Source: Climacium dendroides
Lineage: Eukaryota; Streptophyta; Bryopsida; Hypnales; Climaciaceae
Direction: 5' to 3'
Assembly: GCA_950106755.1 (NCBI GenBank)
Contig: OX467085.1
Coordinates: forward strand, 2,232,001-2,296,000
Length of the DNA stretch: 64,000 bases
The notes beneath the pieces are model-generated. The model made no database searches, had not been told where the DNA came from, and saw only the letters and a program-made list of their open reading frames with translations. The position numbers were made by a program, and so were the translations under genes. Shown one piece after another: positions 38,301-51,700 of the stretch; position 1 is the stretch's first letter; every line of letters starts with the position of its first letter.

Positions 38301-40058
38301 GGAAGCATGTCCGAAATTATAACACACAAGTTGCAAATCGTCGAAATAGTTAGGATTCATGGATAAATGAAGTTTAAGAGAACCCTATTGCTTTCCCACA
38401 CTTTTTCAATCGAAATGGGTGTTAAAAAAATCAGACTCTAAAAATCATACTGTATTTAGTAGAAACCAAACCAATAAATTATAGGCTTTTGACGTGGAAG
38501 CATGTCCGAAATTATAACACACAAGTTGCAAATCGTCGAAATAGTTAGGATTCATGGAAAAATGAAGTTTAAGAGAACCCTATTGCTTCCCCACACTTTT
38601 TCAATTGAAATGGGTGTTGAAGAATGAGACTCTAAAAATCATGTTGTATTTAATAGATACCAAACCAATAAATTATAGGCTTTTGACGTGGAAGCATGTC
38701 CGAAATTATAACACACAAGTTGCAAATCGTCGAAATAGTTAGGATTCATGGATAAATGAAGTTTAAGAGAACCCTATTGCTTTCCCAAACTTTTTCAATC
38801 GAAATGGGTGTTAAAAAAATCAGACTCTAAAAATCATACTGTATTTAATAGAAACCAAACCAATAAATTATAGGCTTTTGACGTGGAAGCATGTCCGAAA
38901 TTATAACACACAAGTTGCAAATCGTCGAAATAGTTAGGATTCATGGAAAAATGAAGTTTAAGAAAACCATATGGCTTCCCCACACTTTTTCAATCGAAAT
39001 GGGTGTTAAAAAAATCAGACTCTAAAAATCATGCTGTATTTAATAGAAACCAAACCAATAAATTATAGGCTTTTGACGTGGAAGCATGTCCGAAATCATA
39101 ACACACAAGTTGCAAATCGTCGAAATAGTTAGGATTCATGGAAAAATGAAGTTTAAGAGAACCCTATTGCTTCCCCACACTTTTTCAATTGAAATGGGTG
39201 TTGAAGAATGAGACTCTAAAAATCATGTTGTATTCAATAGATACCAAACCAATAAATTATAGGCTTTTGACGTGGAAGCATGTCCGAAATTATAACACAC
39301 AAGTTGCAAATCGTCGAAATAGTTAGGATTCATGGAAAAATGAAGTTTAAGAAAACCCTATTGCTTCCCCACACTTTTTCAATCGAAATGGGTGTTAAAA
39401 AAATCAGACTCTAAAAATCATGCTGTATTTAATGGAAACCAAACCAATAAATTATAGGCTTTTGACGTGGAAGCATGTCCGAAATTATAACACACAAGTT
39501 GCTAATCGTCGAAATAGTTAGGATTCATGGAAAAATGAAGTTTAAGAGAACCCTATTGCTTCCCCACACTTTTTCAATTGAAATGGGTGTTGAAGAATGA
39601 GACTCTAAAAATCATGTTGTATTTAATAGATACCAAACCCATAAATTATAGGCTTTTGACGTGGAAGCATGTCCGAAATTATAACACACAAGTTGCAAAT
39701 CGTCGAAATAGTTAGGATTCATGGAAAAATGAAGTTTAAGAGAACCCTATTGCTTCCGCACACTTTTTCAATTGAAATGGGTGTTGAAGAATGAGACTCT
39801 AAAAATCATGTTGTATTTAATAGATACCAAACCAATAAATTATAGGCTTTTGACGTGGAAGCATGTCCGAAATCATAACACACAAGTTGCAAATCTTCGA
39901 AATAGTTAGGATTCATGGAAAAATGAAGTTTAAGAGAACCCTATTGCTTCCCCAGTCTTTTTCAATCGAAATGGGTGTGAAAAATAATCAGACTCTAAAA
40001 ATCATGCTGTATTTAATAGAAACCAAACCAATAAATTATAGGCTTTTGACGTGGAAGC
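38300..40058 (+). repeat. 11-monomer segment, truncated copy 3
   Basis: Matches about 33,440-35,193 at offset 4,865 bp (25 monomers): CTTTCCCAAAC 33,915/38,780, AACCATATGGC near 34,101/38,967, GTTGCTAATCG 34,631/39,496, and 196-bp monomers 34,998/39,863. The first few monomers of the segment (CAATTCAAATGG, GTTGTCGAAGC) are missing here and replaced by the GATAGGAGTC block. Confidence 0.87.
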
Positions 40059-43000
40059 ATGTCCGAAATTATAACACACAAGTTGCAAATCGTCGAAATA
40101 GTTAGGATTCATGGAAAAATGAAGTTTAAGAGAACCCTATTGCTTCCCCAGTCTTTTTCAATCGAAATGGGTGTGAAAAATAATCAGACTCTAAAAATCA
40201 TGCTGTATTTAATAGAAACCAAACCAATAAATTATAGGCTTTTGACGTGGAAGCATGTCCGAAATCATAACACACAAGTTGCAAATCTTCGAAATAGTTA
40301 GGATTCATGGAAAAATGAAGTTTAAGAGAACCCTATTGCTTCCCCAGTCTTTTTCAATCGAAATGGGTGTGAAAAATAATCAGACTCTAAAAATCATGCT
40401 GTATTTAATAGAAACCAAACCAATAAATTATAGGCTTTTGACGTGGAAGCATGTCCGAAATTATAACACACAAGTTGCAAATCGTCGAAATAGTTAGGAT
40501 TCATGGAAAAATGAAGTTTAAGAGAACCCTATTGCTTCCCCACACTTTTTCAATTGAAATGGGTGTTGAAGAATGAGACTCTAAAAATCATGTTGTATTC
40601 AATAGATACCAAACCAATAAATTATAGGCTTTTGACGTGGAAGCATGTCCGAAATTATAACACACAAGTTGCAAATCGTCGAAATAGTTAGGATTCATGG
40701 AAAAATGAAGTTTAAGAAAACCCTATTGCTTCCCCACACTTTTTCAATCGAAATGGGTGTTAAAAAAATCAGACTCTAAAAATCATGCTGTATTTAATGG
40801 AAACCAAACCAATAAATTATAGGCTTTTGACGTGGAAGCATGTCCGAAATTATAACACACAAGTTGCAAATCGTCGAAATAGTTAGGATTCATGGAAAAA
40901 TGAAGTTTAAGAGAACCCTATTGCTTCCCCACACTTTTTCAATTGAAATGGGTGTTGAAGAATGAGACTCTAAAAATCATGTTGTATTTAATAGATACCA
41001 AACCCATAAATTATAGGCTTTTGACGTGGAAGCATGTCCGAAATTATAACACACAAGTTGCAAATCGTCGAAATAGTTAGGATTCATGGAAAAATGAAGT
41101 TTAAGAGAACCCTATTGCTTCCGCACACTTTTTCAATTGAAATGGGTGTTGAAGAATGAGACTCTAAAAATCATGTTGTATTTAATAGATACCAAACCCA
41201 TAAATTATAGGCTTTTGACGTGGAAGCATGTCCGAAATTATAACACACAAGTTGCTAATCGTCGAAATAGTTAGGATTCATGGAAAAATGAAGTTTAAGA
41301 GAACCCTATTGCTTCCCCACACTTTTTCAATTGAAATGGGTGTTGAAGAATGAGACTCTAAAAATCATGTTGTATTTAATAGATACCAAACCCATAAATT
41401 ATAGGCTTTTGACGTGGAAGCATGTCCGAAATTATAACACACAAGTTGCAAATCGTCGAAATAGTTAGGATTCATGGAAAAATGAAGTTTAAGAGAACCC
41501 TATTGCTTCCGCACACTTTTTCAATTGAAATGGGTGTTGAAGAATGAGACTCTAAAAATCATGTTGTATTTAATAGATACCAAACCCATAAATTATAGGC
41601 TTTTGACGTGGAAGCATGTCCGAAATTATAACACACAAGTTGCAAATCGTCGAAATAGTTAGGATTCATGGAAAAATGAAGTTTAAAAGAACCCTATTGC
41701 TTCCGCACACTTTTTCAATTGAAATGGGTGTTGAAGAATGAGACTCTAAAAATCATGTTGTATTTAATAGATACCAAACCAATAAATTATAGGCTTTTGA
41801 CGTGGAAGCATGTCCGAAATCATAACACACAAGTTGCAAATCTTCGAAATAGTTAGGATTCATGGAAAAATGAAGTTTAAGAGAACCCTATTGCTTCCCC
41901 AGTCTTTTTCAATCGAAATGGGTGTGAAAAATAATCAGACTCTAAAAATCATGCTGTATTTAATAGAAACCAAACCAATAAATTATAGGCTTTTGACGTG
42001 GAAGCATGTCCGAAATTATAACACACAAGTTGCAAATCGTCGAAATAGTTAGGATTCATGGAAAAATGAAGTTTAAGAGAACCCTATTGCTTCCCCAGTC
42101 TTTTTCAATCGAAATGGGTGTGAAAAATAATCAGACTCTAAAAATCATGCTGTATTTAATAGAAACCAAACCAATAAATTATAGGCTTTTGACGTGGAAG
42201 CATGTCCGAAATCATAACACACAAGTTGCAAATCTTCGAAATAGTTAGGATTCATGGAAAAATGAAGTTTAAGAGAACCCTATTGCTTCCCCAGTCTTTT
42301 TCAATCGAAATGGGTGTGAAAAATAATCAGACTCTAAAAATCATGCTGTATTTAATAGAAACCAAACCAATAAATTATAGGCTTTTGACGTGGAAGCATG
42401 TCCGAAATTATAACACACAAGTTGCAAATCGTCGAAATAGTTAGGATTCATGGAAAAATGAAGTTTAAGAGAACCCTATTGCTTCCCCACACTTTTTCAA
42501 TTGAAATGGGTGTTGAAGAATGAGACTCTAAAAATCATGTTGTATTCAATAGATACCAAACCAATAAATTATAGGCTTTTGACGTGGAAGCATGTCCGAA
42601 ATTATAACACACAAGTTGCAAATCGTCGAAATAGTTAGGATTCATGGAAAAATGAAGTTTAAGAAAACCCTATTGCTTCCCCACACTTTTTCAATCGAAA
42701 TGGGTGTTAAAAAAATCAGACTCTAAAAATCATGCTGTATTTAATGGAAACCAAACCAATAAATTATAGGCTTTTGACGTGGAAGCATGTCCGAAATTAT
42801 AACACACAAGTTGCAAATCGTCGAAATAGTTAGGATTCATGGAAAAATGAAGTTTAAGAGAACCCTATTGCTTCCCCACACTTTTTCAATTGAAATGGGT
42901 GTTGAAGAATGAGACTCTAAAAATCATGTTGTATTTAATAGATACCAAACCCATAAATTATAGGCTTTTGACGTGGAAGCATGTCCGAAATTATAACACA

Positions 43001-43174
43001 CAAGTTGCAAATCGTCGAAATAGTTAGGATTCATGGAAAAATGAAGTTTAAGAGAACCCTATTGCTTCCGCACACTTTTTCAATTGAAATGGGTGTTGAA
43101 GAATGAGACTCTAAAAATCATGTTGTATTTAATAGATACCAAACCAATAAATTATAGGCTTTTGACGTGGAAGC
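39863..43174 (+). repeat. Two triplets of 196-bp monomers, 1,947 bp apart
   Basis: Triplet 1 is at 39,863/40,059/40,255 and triplet 2 at 41,810/42,006/42,202, each offset by 1,947 bp (ten monomers). All six have GTGTGAAAAATAATC. Between them lie CCCATAA and CCGCAC class-A monomers, the TTAATGG class-B monomer and, at 41,250, a GTTGCTAATCG unit. One monomer near 41,685 has TTTAAAAGAACCC in place of TTTAAGAGAACCC. Confidence 0.88.
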
Positions 43175-44340
43175 ATGTCCGAAATCATAACACACAAGTT
43201 GCAAATCTTCGAAATAGTTAGGATTCATGGAAAAATGAAGTTTAAGAGAACCCTATTGCTTCCCCAGTCTTTTTCAATCGAAATGGGTGTTAAAAATAAT
43301 CAGACTCTAAAAATCATGCTGTATTTAATAGAAACCAAACCAATAAATTATAGGCTTTTGACGTGGAAGCATGTCCGAAATTATAACACACAAGTTGCAA
43401 ATCGTCGAAATAGTTAGGATTCATGGAAAAATGAAGTTTAAGAGAACCCTATTGCTTCCCCACACTTTTTCATTTGAAATGGGTGTTGAAAAATGAGACT
43501 CTAAAAATCATGTTGTATTTAATAGATACCAAACCAATAAATTATAGGCTTTTGACGTGGAAGCATGTCCGAAATTATAACACACAAGTTGCAAATCGTC
43601 GAAATAGTTAGGATTCATGGAAAAATGAAGTTTAAGAGAACCCTATTGCTTCCGCACACTTTTTCAATTGAAATGGGTGTTGAAGAATGAGACTCTAAAA
43701 ATCATGTTGTATTTAATAGATACCAAACCAATAAATTATAGGCTTTTGACTTGGAAGCATGTCCGAAATCATAACACACAAGTTGCAAATCTTCGAAATA
43801 GATAGGAGTCATGGAAAAATGAAGTTTAAGAAAACCCTATTGCTTCCCCACACTTTTTCAATTGAAATGGGTGTTGAAGAATGAGACTCTAAAAATCATG
43901 TTGTATTTAATAGATACCAAACCAATAAATTATAGGCTTTTGACTTGGAAGCATGTCCGAAATTATAACACACAAGTTGCAAATCGTCGAAATAGTTAGG
44001 ATTCTCGGAAAAATGAAGTTTAAGAGAACCCTATTGCTTCCCCACACTTGTTCAATCGAAATGGGTGTTAAAAAAATCAGACTCTAAAAATCATGCTGTA
44101 TTTAATAGAAACCAAACCAATAAATTATAGGCTTTTGACTTGGAAGCATGTCCGAAATCATAACACACAAGTTGCAAATCTTCGAAATAGATAGGAGTCA
44201 TGGAAAAATGAAGTTTAAGAAAACCCTATTGCTTCCCCACACTTTTTCAATTGAAATGGGTGTTGAAGAATGAGACTCTAAAAATCATGTGTATTTAATA
44301 GATACCAAACCAATAAATTATAGGCTTTTGACGTGGAAGC
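43175..44340 (+). repeat. GATAGGAGTC segment, copy 2
   Basis: Colinear with 37,140-38,300 and, from about 43,560, with 47,445-48,222. It ends with the 193-bp monomer, so copies 2 and 3 are more closely related to each other than to copy 1. Confidence 0.87.
44148..44340 (+). repeat. 193-bp deletion monomer, copy 1
   Basis: The usual CATGTTGTATTT reads CATGTGTATTT here, a one-base loss that gives a 193-bp unit. The monomer also carries the rare GATAGGAGTC in place of GTTAGGATTC. The same double-marked monomer recurs at 48,030-48,222, an offset of 3,882 bp (20 monomers), so the two are copies of one event. Confidence 0.93.
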
Positions 44341-44729
44341 ATGTCCGAAATTATAACACACAAGTTGCAAATCGTCGAAATAGTTAGGATTCATGGAAAA
44401 ATGAAGTTTAAGAGAACCCTATTGCTTCCCCACACTTTTTCAATTGAAATGGGTGTTGAAGAATGAGACTCTAAAAATCATGTTGTATTTAATAGATACC
44501 AAACCCATAAATTATAGGCTTTTGACGTGGAAGCATGTCCGAAATTATAACACACAAGTTGCAAATCGTCGAAATAGTTAGGATTCATGGAAAAATGAAG
44601 TTTAAGAGAACCCTATTGCTTCCGCACACTTTTTCAATTGAAATGGGTGTTGAAGAATGAGACTCTAAAAATCATGTTGTATTTAATAGATACCAAACCA
44701 ATAAATTATAGGCTTTTGACGTGGAAGCA

Positions 44730-47530
44730 TGTCCGAAATTATAACACACAAGTTGCAAATCGTCGAAATAGTTAGGATTCATGGATAAATGAAGTTTAAG
44801 AGAACCCTATTGCTTTCCCACACTTTTTCAATCGAAATGGGTGTTAAAAAAATCAGACTCTAAAAATCATACTGTATTTAGTAGAAACCAAACCAATAAA
44901 TTATAGGCTTTTGACGTGGAAGCATGTCCGAAATTATAACACACAAGTTGCAAATCGTCGAAATAGTTAGGATTCATGGAAAAATGAAGTTTAAGAGAAC
45001 CCTATTGCTTCCCCACACTTTTTCAATTGAAATGGGTGTTGAAGAATGAGACTCTAAAAATGATGTTGTATTTAATAGATACCAAACCAATAAATTATAG
45101 GCTTTTGACTTGGAAGCATGTCCGAAATTATAACACACAAGTTGCAAATCGTCGAAATAGTTAGGATTCTCGGAAAAATGAAGTTTAAGAGAACCCTATT
45201 GCTTCCGCACACTTTTTCATTTGAAATGGGTGTTGAAAAATGAGACTCTAAAAATCATGTTGTATTTAATAGATACCAAACCAATAAATTATAGGCTTTT
45301 GACGTGGAAGCATGTCCGAAATTATAACACACAAGTTGCAAATCGTCGAAATAGTTAGGATTCATGGAAAAATGAAGTTTAAGAGAACCCTATTGCTTCC
45401 CCACACTTTTTCATTTGAAATGGGTGTTGAAAAATGAGACTCTAAAAATCATGTTGTATTTAATAGATACCAAACCAATAAATTATAGGCTTTTGACGTG
45501 GAAGCATGTCCGAAATTATAACACACAAGTTGCAAATCGTCGAAATAGTTAGGATTCATGGAAAAATGAAGTTTAAGAGAACCCTATTGCTTCCGCACAC
45601 TTTTTCAATTGAAATGGGTGTTGAAGAATGAGACTCTAAAAATCATGTTGTATTTAATAGATACCAAACCAATAAATTATAGGCTTTTGACGTGGAAGCA
45701 TGTCCGAAATTATAACACACAAGTTGCAAATCGTCGAAATAGTTAGGATTCATGGAAAAATGAAGTTTAAGAGAACCCTATTGCTTCCCCACACTTTTTC
45801 ATTTGAAATGGGTGTTGAAAAATGAGACTCTAAAAATCATGTTGTATTTAATAGATACCAAACCAATAAATTATAGGCTTTTGACGTGGAAGCATGTCCG
45901 AAATTATAACACACAAGTTGCAAATCGTCGAAATAGTTAGGATTCATGGAAAAATGAAGTTTAAGAGAACCCTATTGCTTCCCCACACTTTTTCAATTCA
46001 AATGGGTGTTGAAGAATGAGACTCTAAAAATCATGTTGTATTTAATAGATACCAAACCAATAAATTATAGGCTTTTGTTGTCGAAGCATGTCCGAAATTA
46101 TAACACACAAGTTGCAAATCGTCGAAATAGTTAGGATTCATGGATAAATGAAGTTTAAGAGAACCCTATTGCTTTCCCACACTTTTTCAATTGAAATGGG
46201 TGTTGAAGAATGAGACTCTAAAAATCATGTTGTATTTAATAGATACCAAACCAATAAATTATAGGCTTTTGACGTGGAAGCATGTCCGAAATTATAACAC
46301 ACAAGTTGCAAATCGTCGAAATAGTTAGGATTCATGGATAAATGAAGTTTAAGAGAACCCTATTGCTTTCCCACACTTTTTCAATCGAAATGGGTGTTAA
46401 AAAAATCAGACTCTAAAAATCATACTGTATTTAGTAGAAACCAAACCAATAAATTATAGGCTTTTGACGTGGAAGCATGTCCGAAATTATAACACACAAG
46501 TTGCAAATCGTCGAAATAGTTAGGATTCATGGAAAAATGAAGTTTAAGAGAACCCTATTGCTTCCCCACACTTTTTCAATTGAAATGGGTGTTGAAGAAT
46601 GAGACTCTAAAAATGATGTTGTATTTAATAGATACCAAACCAATAAATTATAGGCTTTTGACTTGGAAGCATGTCCGAAATTATAACACACAAGTTGCAA
46701 ATCGTCGAAATAGTTAGGATTCTCGGAAAAATGAAGTTTAAGAGAACCCTATTGCTTCCGCACACTTTTTCATTTGAAATGGGTGTTGAAAAATGAGACT
46801 CTAAAAATCATGTTGTATTTAATAGATACCAAACCAATAAATTATAGGCTTTTGACGTGGAAGCATGTCCGAAATTATAACACACAAGTTGCAAATCGTC
46901 GAAATAGTTAGGATTCATGGAAAAATGAAGTTTAAGAGAACCCTATTGCTTCCCCACACTTTTTCATTTGAAATGGGTGTTGAAAAATGAGACTCTAAAA
47001 ATCATGTTGTATTTAATAGATACCAAACCAATAAATTATAGGCTTTTGACGTGGAAGCATGTCCGAAATTATAACACACAAGTTGCAAATCGTCGAAATA
47101 GTTAGGATTCATGGAAAAATGAAGTTTAAGAGAACCCTATTGCTTCCGCACACTTTTTCAATTGAAATGGGTGTTGAAGAATGAGACTCTAAAAATCATG
47201 TTGTATTTAATAGATACCAAACCAATAAATTATAGGCTTTTGACGTGGAAGCATGTCCGAAATTATAACACACAAGTTGCAAATCGTCGAAATAGTTAGG
47301 ATTCATGGAAAAATGAAGTTTAAGAGAACCCTATTGCTTCCCCACACTTTTTCATTTGAAATGGGTGTTGAAAAATGAGACTCTAAAAATCATGTTGTAT
47401 TTAATAGATACCAAACCAATAAATTATAGGCTTTTGACGTGGAAGCATGTCCGAAATTATAACACACAAGTTGCAAATCGTCGAAATAGTTAGGATTCAT
47501 GGAAAAATGAAGTTTAAGAGAACCCTATTG
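44730..47530 (+). repeat. Eight-monomer repeat (1,553 bp), two copies
   Basis: Copy 1 runs about 44,730-45,980 and copy 2 about 46,285-47,530. Markers at 1,553 bp are TTTAGTAGAAACC (near 44,878/46,431), the rare TGATGTTGTA (45,061/46,614) and GATTCTCGG, followed by alternating CCGCAC and CATTTG monomers. The intervening two or three monomers (CAATTCAAATGG, GTTGTCGAAGC, near 45,995-46,200) match the start of the 26,244 and 32,858 segments. Confidence 0.84.
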
Positions 47531-48222
47531 CTTCCGCACACTTTTTCAATTGAAATGGGTGTTGAAGAATGAGACTCTAAAAATCATGTTGTATTTAATA
47601 GATACCAAACCAATAAATTATAGGCTTTTGACTTGGAAGCATGTCCGAAATCATAACACACAAGTTGCAAATCTTCGAAATAGATAGGAGTCATGGAAAA
47701 ATGAAGTTTAAGAAAACCCTATTGCTTCCCCACACTTTTTCAATTGAAATGGGTGTTGAAGAATGAGACTCTAAAAATCATGTTGTATTTAATAGATACC
47801 AAACCAATAAATTATAGGCTTTTGACTTGGAAGCATGTCCGAAATTATAACACACAAGTTGCAAATCGTCGAAATAGTTAGGATTCTCGGAAAAATGAAG
47901 TTTAAGAGAACCCTATTGCTTCCCCACACTTGTTCAATCGAAATGGGTGTTAAAAAAATCAGACTCTAAAAATCATGCTGTATTTAATAGAAACCAAACC
48001 AATAAATTATAGGCTTTTGACTTGGAAGCATGTCCGAAATCATAACACACAAGTTGCAAATCTTCGAAATAGATAGGAGTCATGGAAAAATGAAGTTTAA
48101 GAAAACCCTATTGCTTCCCCACACTTTTTCAATTGAAATGGGTGTTGAAGAATGAGACTCTAAAAATCATGTGTATTTAATAGATACCAAACCAATAAAT
48201 TATAGGCTTTTGACGTGGAAGC
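47445..48222 (+). repeat. GATAGGAGTC segment, copy 3
   Basis: Copy of about 43,560-44,340 at 3,882 bp: GAGTC at 43,806/47,688, CACTTGTTCAATCG, and the 193-bp monomer. Just after it a private GTCGAAGTAGTTAGG appears near 48,258. Confidence 0.88.
48030..48222 (+). repeat. 193-bp deletion monomer, copy 2
   Basis: This monomer has the same single-base loss (CATGTGTATTT) and the same GATAGGAGTC variant as 44,148-44,340. The flanking monomers also match at the 3,882-bp offset, including the preceding unit with CACTTGTTCAATCG and GATTCTCGG. This supports a segmental copy and argues against two independent deletions. Confidence 0.92.
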
Positions 48223-48799
48223 ATGTCCGAAATTATAACACACAAGTTGCAAATCGTCGAAGTAGTTAGGATTCATGGAAAAATGAAGTTTAAGAGAACC
48301 CTATTGCTTCCCCACACTTTTTCATTTGAAATGGGTGTTGAAAAATGAGACTCTAAAAATCATGTTGTATTTAATAGATACCAAACCAATAAATTATAGG
48401 CTTTTGACGTGGAAGCATGTCCGAAATTATAACACACAAGTTGCAAATCGTCGAAATAGTTAGGATTCATGGAAAAATGAAGTTTAAGAGAACCCTATTG
48501 CTTCCGCACACTTTTTCAATTGAAATGGGTGTTGAAGAATGAGACTCTAAAAATCATGTTGTATTTAATAGATACCAAACCAATAAATTATAGGCTTTTG
48601 ACTTGGAAGCATGTCCGAAATCATAACACACAAGTTGCAAATCTTCGAAATAGTTAGGATTCATGGATAAATGAAGTTTAAGAGAACCCTATTGCTTCCC
48701 CACACTTTTTCAATCGAAATGGGTGTTGAAGAATGAGACTCTAAAAATCATGTTGTATTTAATAGATACCAAACCAATAAATTATAGGCTTTTGACGTC

Positions 48800-51700
48800 G
48801 AAGCATGTCCGAAATTATAACACACAAGTTGCAAATCGTCGAAATAGTTAGGATTCATGGAAAAATGAAGTTTAAGAAAACCATATGGCTTCCCCACACT
48901 TTTTCAATCGAAATGGGTGTTAAAAAAATCAGACTCTAAAAATCATGCTGTATTTAATAGAAACCAAACCAATAAATTATAGGCTTTTGACGTGGAAGCA
49001 TGTCCGAAATTATAACACACAAGTTGCAAATCGTCGAAATAGTTAGGATTCATGGAAAAATGAAGTTTAAGAGAACCCTATTGCTTCCCCACACTTTTTC
49101 AATTGAAATGGGTGTTGAAGAATGAGACTCTAAAAATCATGTTGTATTTAATAGATACCAAACCAATAAATTATAGGCTTTTGACGTGGAAGCATGTCCG
49201 AAATTATAACACACAAGTTGCAAATCGTCGAAATAGTTAGGATTCATGGAAAAATGAAGTTTAAGAGAACCCTATTGCTTCCCCACACTTTTTCAATTGA
49301 AATGGGTGTTGAAGAATGAGACTCTAAAAATCATGTTGTATTTAATAGATACCAAACCAATAAATTATAGGCTTTTGACGTGGAAGCATGTCCGAAATCA
49401 TAACACACAAGTTGCAAATCTTCGAAATAGTTAGGATTCATGGAAAAATGAAGTTTAAGAGAACCCTATTGCTTCCCCAGTCTTTTTCAATCGAAATGGG
49501 TGTTAAAAATATTCAGACTCTAAAAATCATGCTGTATTTAATAGAAACCAAACCAATAAATTATAGGCTTTTGACGTGGAAGCATGTCCGAAATTATAAC
49601 ACACAAGTTGCAAATCGTCGAAATAGTTAGGATTCATGGAAAAATGAAGTTTAAGAGAACCCTATTGCTTCCCCACACTTTTTCATTTGAAATGGGTGTT
49701 GAAAAATGAGACTCTAAAAATCATGTTGTATTTAATAGATACCAAACCAATAAATTATAGGCTTTTGACGTGGAAGCATGTCCGAAATTATAACACACAA
49801 GTTGCAAATCGTCGAAATAGTTAGGATTCATGGAAAAATGAAGTTTAAGAGAACCCTATTGCTTCCCCACACTTTTTCAATTGAAATGGGTGTTGAAGAA
49901 TGAGACTCTAAAAATCATGTTGTATTTAATAGATACCAAACCAATAAATTATAGGCTTTTGACGTCGAAGCATGTCCGAAATCATAACACACAAGTTGCA
50001 AATCTTCGAAATAGTTAGGATTCATGGATAAATGAAGTTTAAGAGAACCCTATTGCTTCCCCACACTTTTTCAATTGAAATGGGTGTTGAAGAATGAGAC
50101 TCTAAAAATCATGTTGTATTTAATAGATACCAAACCAATAAATTATAGGCTTTTGACGTCGAAGCATGTCCGAAATTATAACACACAAGTTGCAAATCGT
50201 CGAAATAGTTAGGATTCATGGAAAAATGAAGTTTAAGAGAACCCTATTGCTTCCCCACACTTTTTCATTTGAAATGGGTGTTGAAAAATGAGACTCTAAA
50301 AATCATGTTGTATTTAATAGATACCAAACCAATAAATTATAGGCTTTTGACGTGGAAGCATGTCCGAAATTATAACACACAAGTGGCAAATCGTCGAAAT
50401 AGTTAGGATTCATGGAAAAATGAAGTTTAAGAGAACCCTATTGCTTCCGCACACTTTTTCAATTGAAATGGGTGTTGAAGAATGAGACTCTAAAAATCAT
50501 GTTGTATTTAATAGATACCAAACCAATAAATTATAGGCTTTTGACTTGGAAGCATGTCCGAAATCATAACACACAAGTTGCAAATCTTCGAAATAGTTAG
50601 GATTCATGGATAAATGAAGTTTAAGAGAACCCTATTGCTTCCCCACACTTTTTCAATCGAAATGGGTGTTGAAGAATGAGACTCTAAAAATCATGTTGTA
50701 TTTAATAGATACCAAACCAATAAATTATAGGCTTTTGACGTGGAAGCATGTCCGAAATTATAACACACAAGTTGCAAATCGTCGAAATAGTTAGGATTCA
50801 TGGAAAAATGAAGTTTAAGAAAACCATATGGCTTCCCCACACTTTTTCAATCGAAATGGGTGTTAAAAAAATCAGACTCTAAAAATCATGCTGTATTTAA
50901 TAGAAACCAAACCAATAAATTATAGGCTTTTGACGTGGAAGCATGTCCGAAATTATAACACACAAGTTGCAAATCGTCGAAATAGTTAGGATTCATGGAA
51001 AAATGAAGTTTAAGAGAACCCTATTGCTTCCCCACACTTTTTCAATTGAAATGGGTGTTGAAGAATGAGACTCTAAAAATCATGTTGTATTTAATAGATA
51101 CCAAACCCATAAATTATAGGCTTTTGACGTGGAAGCATGTCCGAAATTATAACACACAAGTTGCAAATCGTCGAAATAGTTAGGATTCATGGAAAAATGA
51201 AGTTTAAGAGAACCCTATTGCTTCCGCACACTTTTTCAATTGAAATGGGTGTTGAAGAATGAGACTCTAAAAATCATGTTGTATTTAATAGATACCAAAC
51301 CAATAAATTATAGGCTTTTGACGTGGAAGCATGTCCGAAATCATAACACACAAGTTGCAAATCTTCGAAATAGTTAGGATTCATGGAAAAATGAAGTTTA
51401 AGAGAACCCTATTGCTTCCCCAGTCTTTTTCAATCGAAATGGGTGTTAAAAATATTCAGACTCTAAAAATCATGCTGTATTTAATAGAAACCAAACCAAT
51501 AAATTATAGGCTTTTGACGTGGAAGCATGTCCGAAATTATAACACACAAGTTGCAAATCGTCGAAATAGTTAGGATTCATGGAAAAATGAAGTTTAAGAG
51601 AACCCTATTGCTTCCCCACACTTTTTCATTTGAAATGGGTGTTGAAGAATGAGACTCTAAAAATCATGTTGTATTTAATAGATACCAAACCAATAAATTA

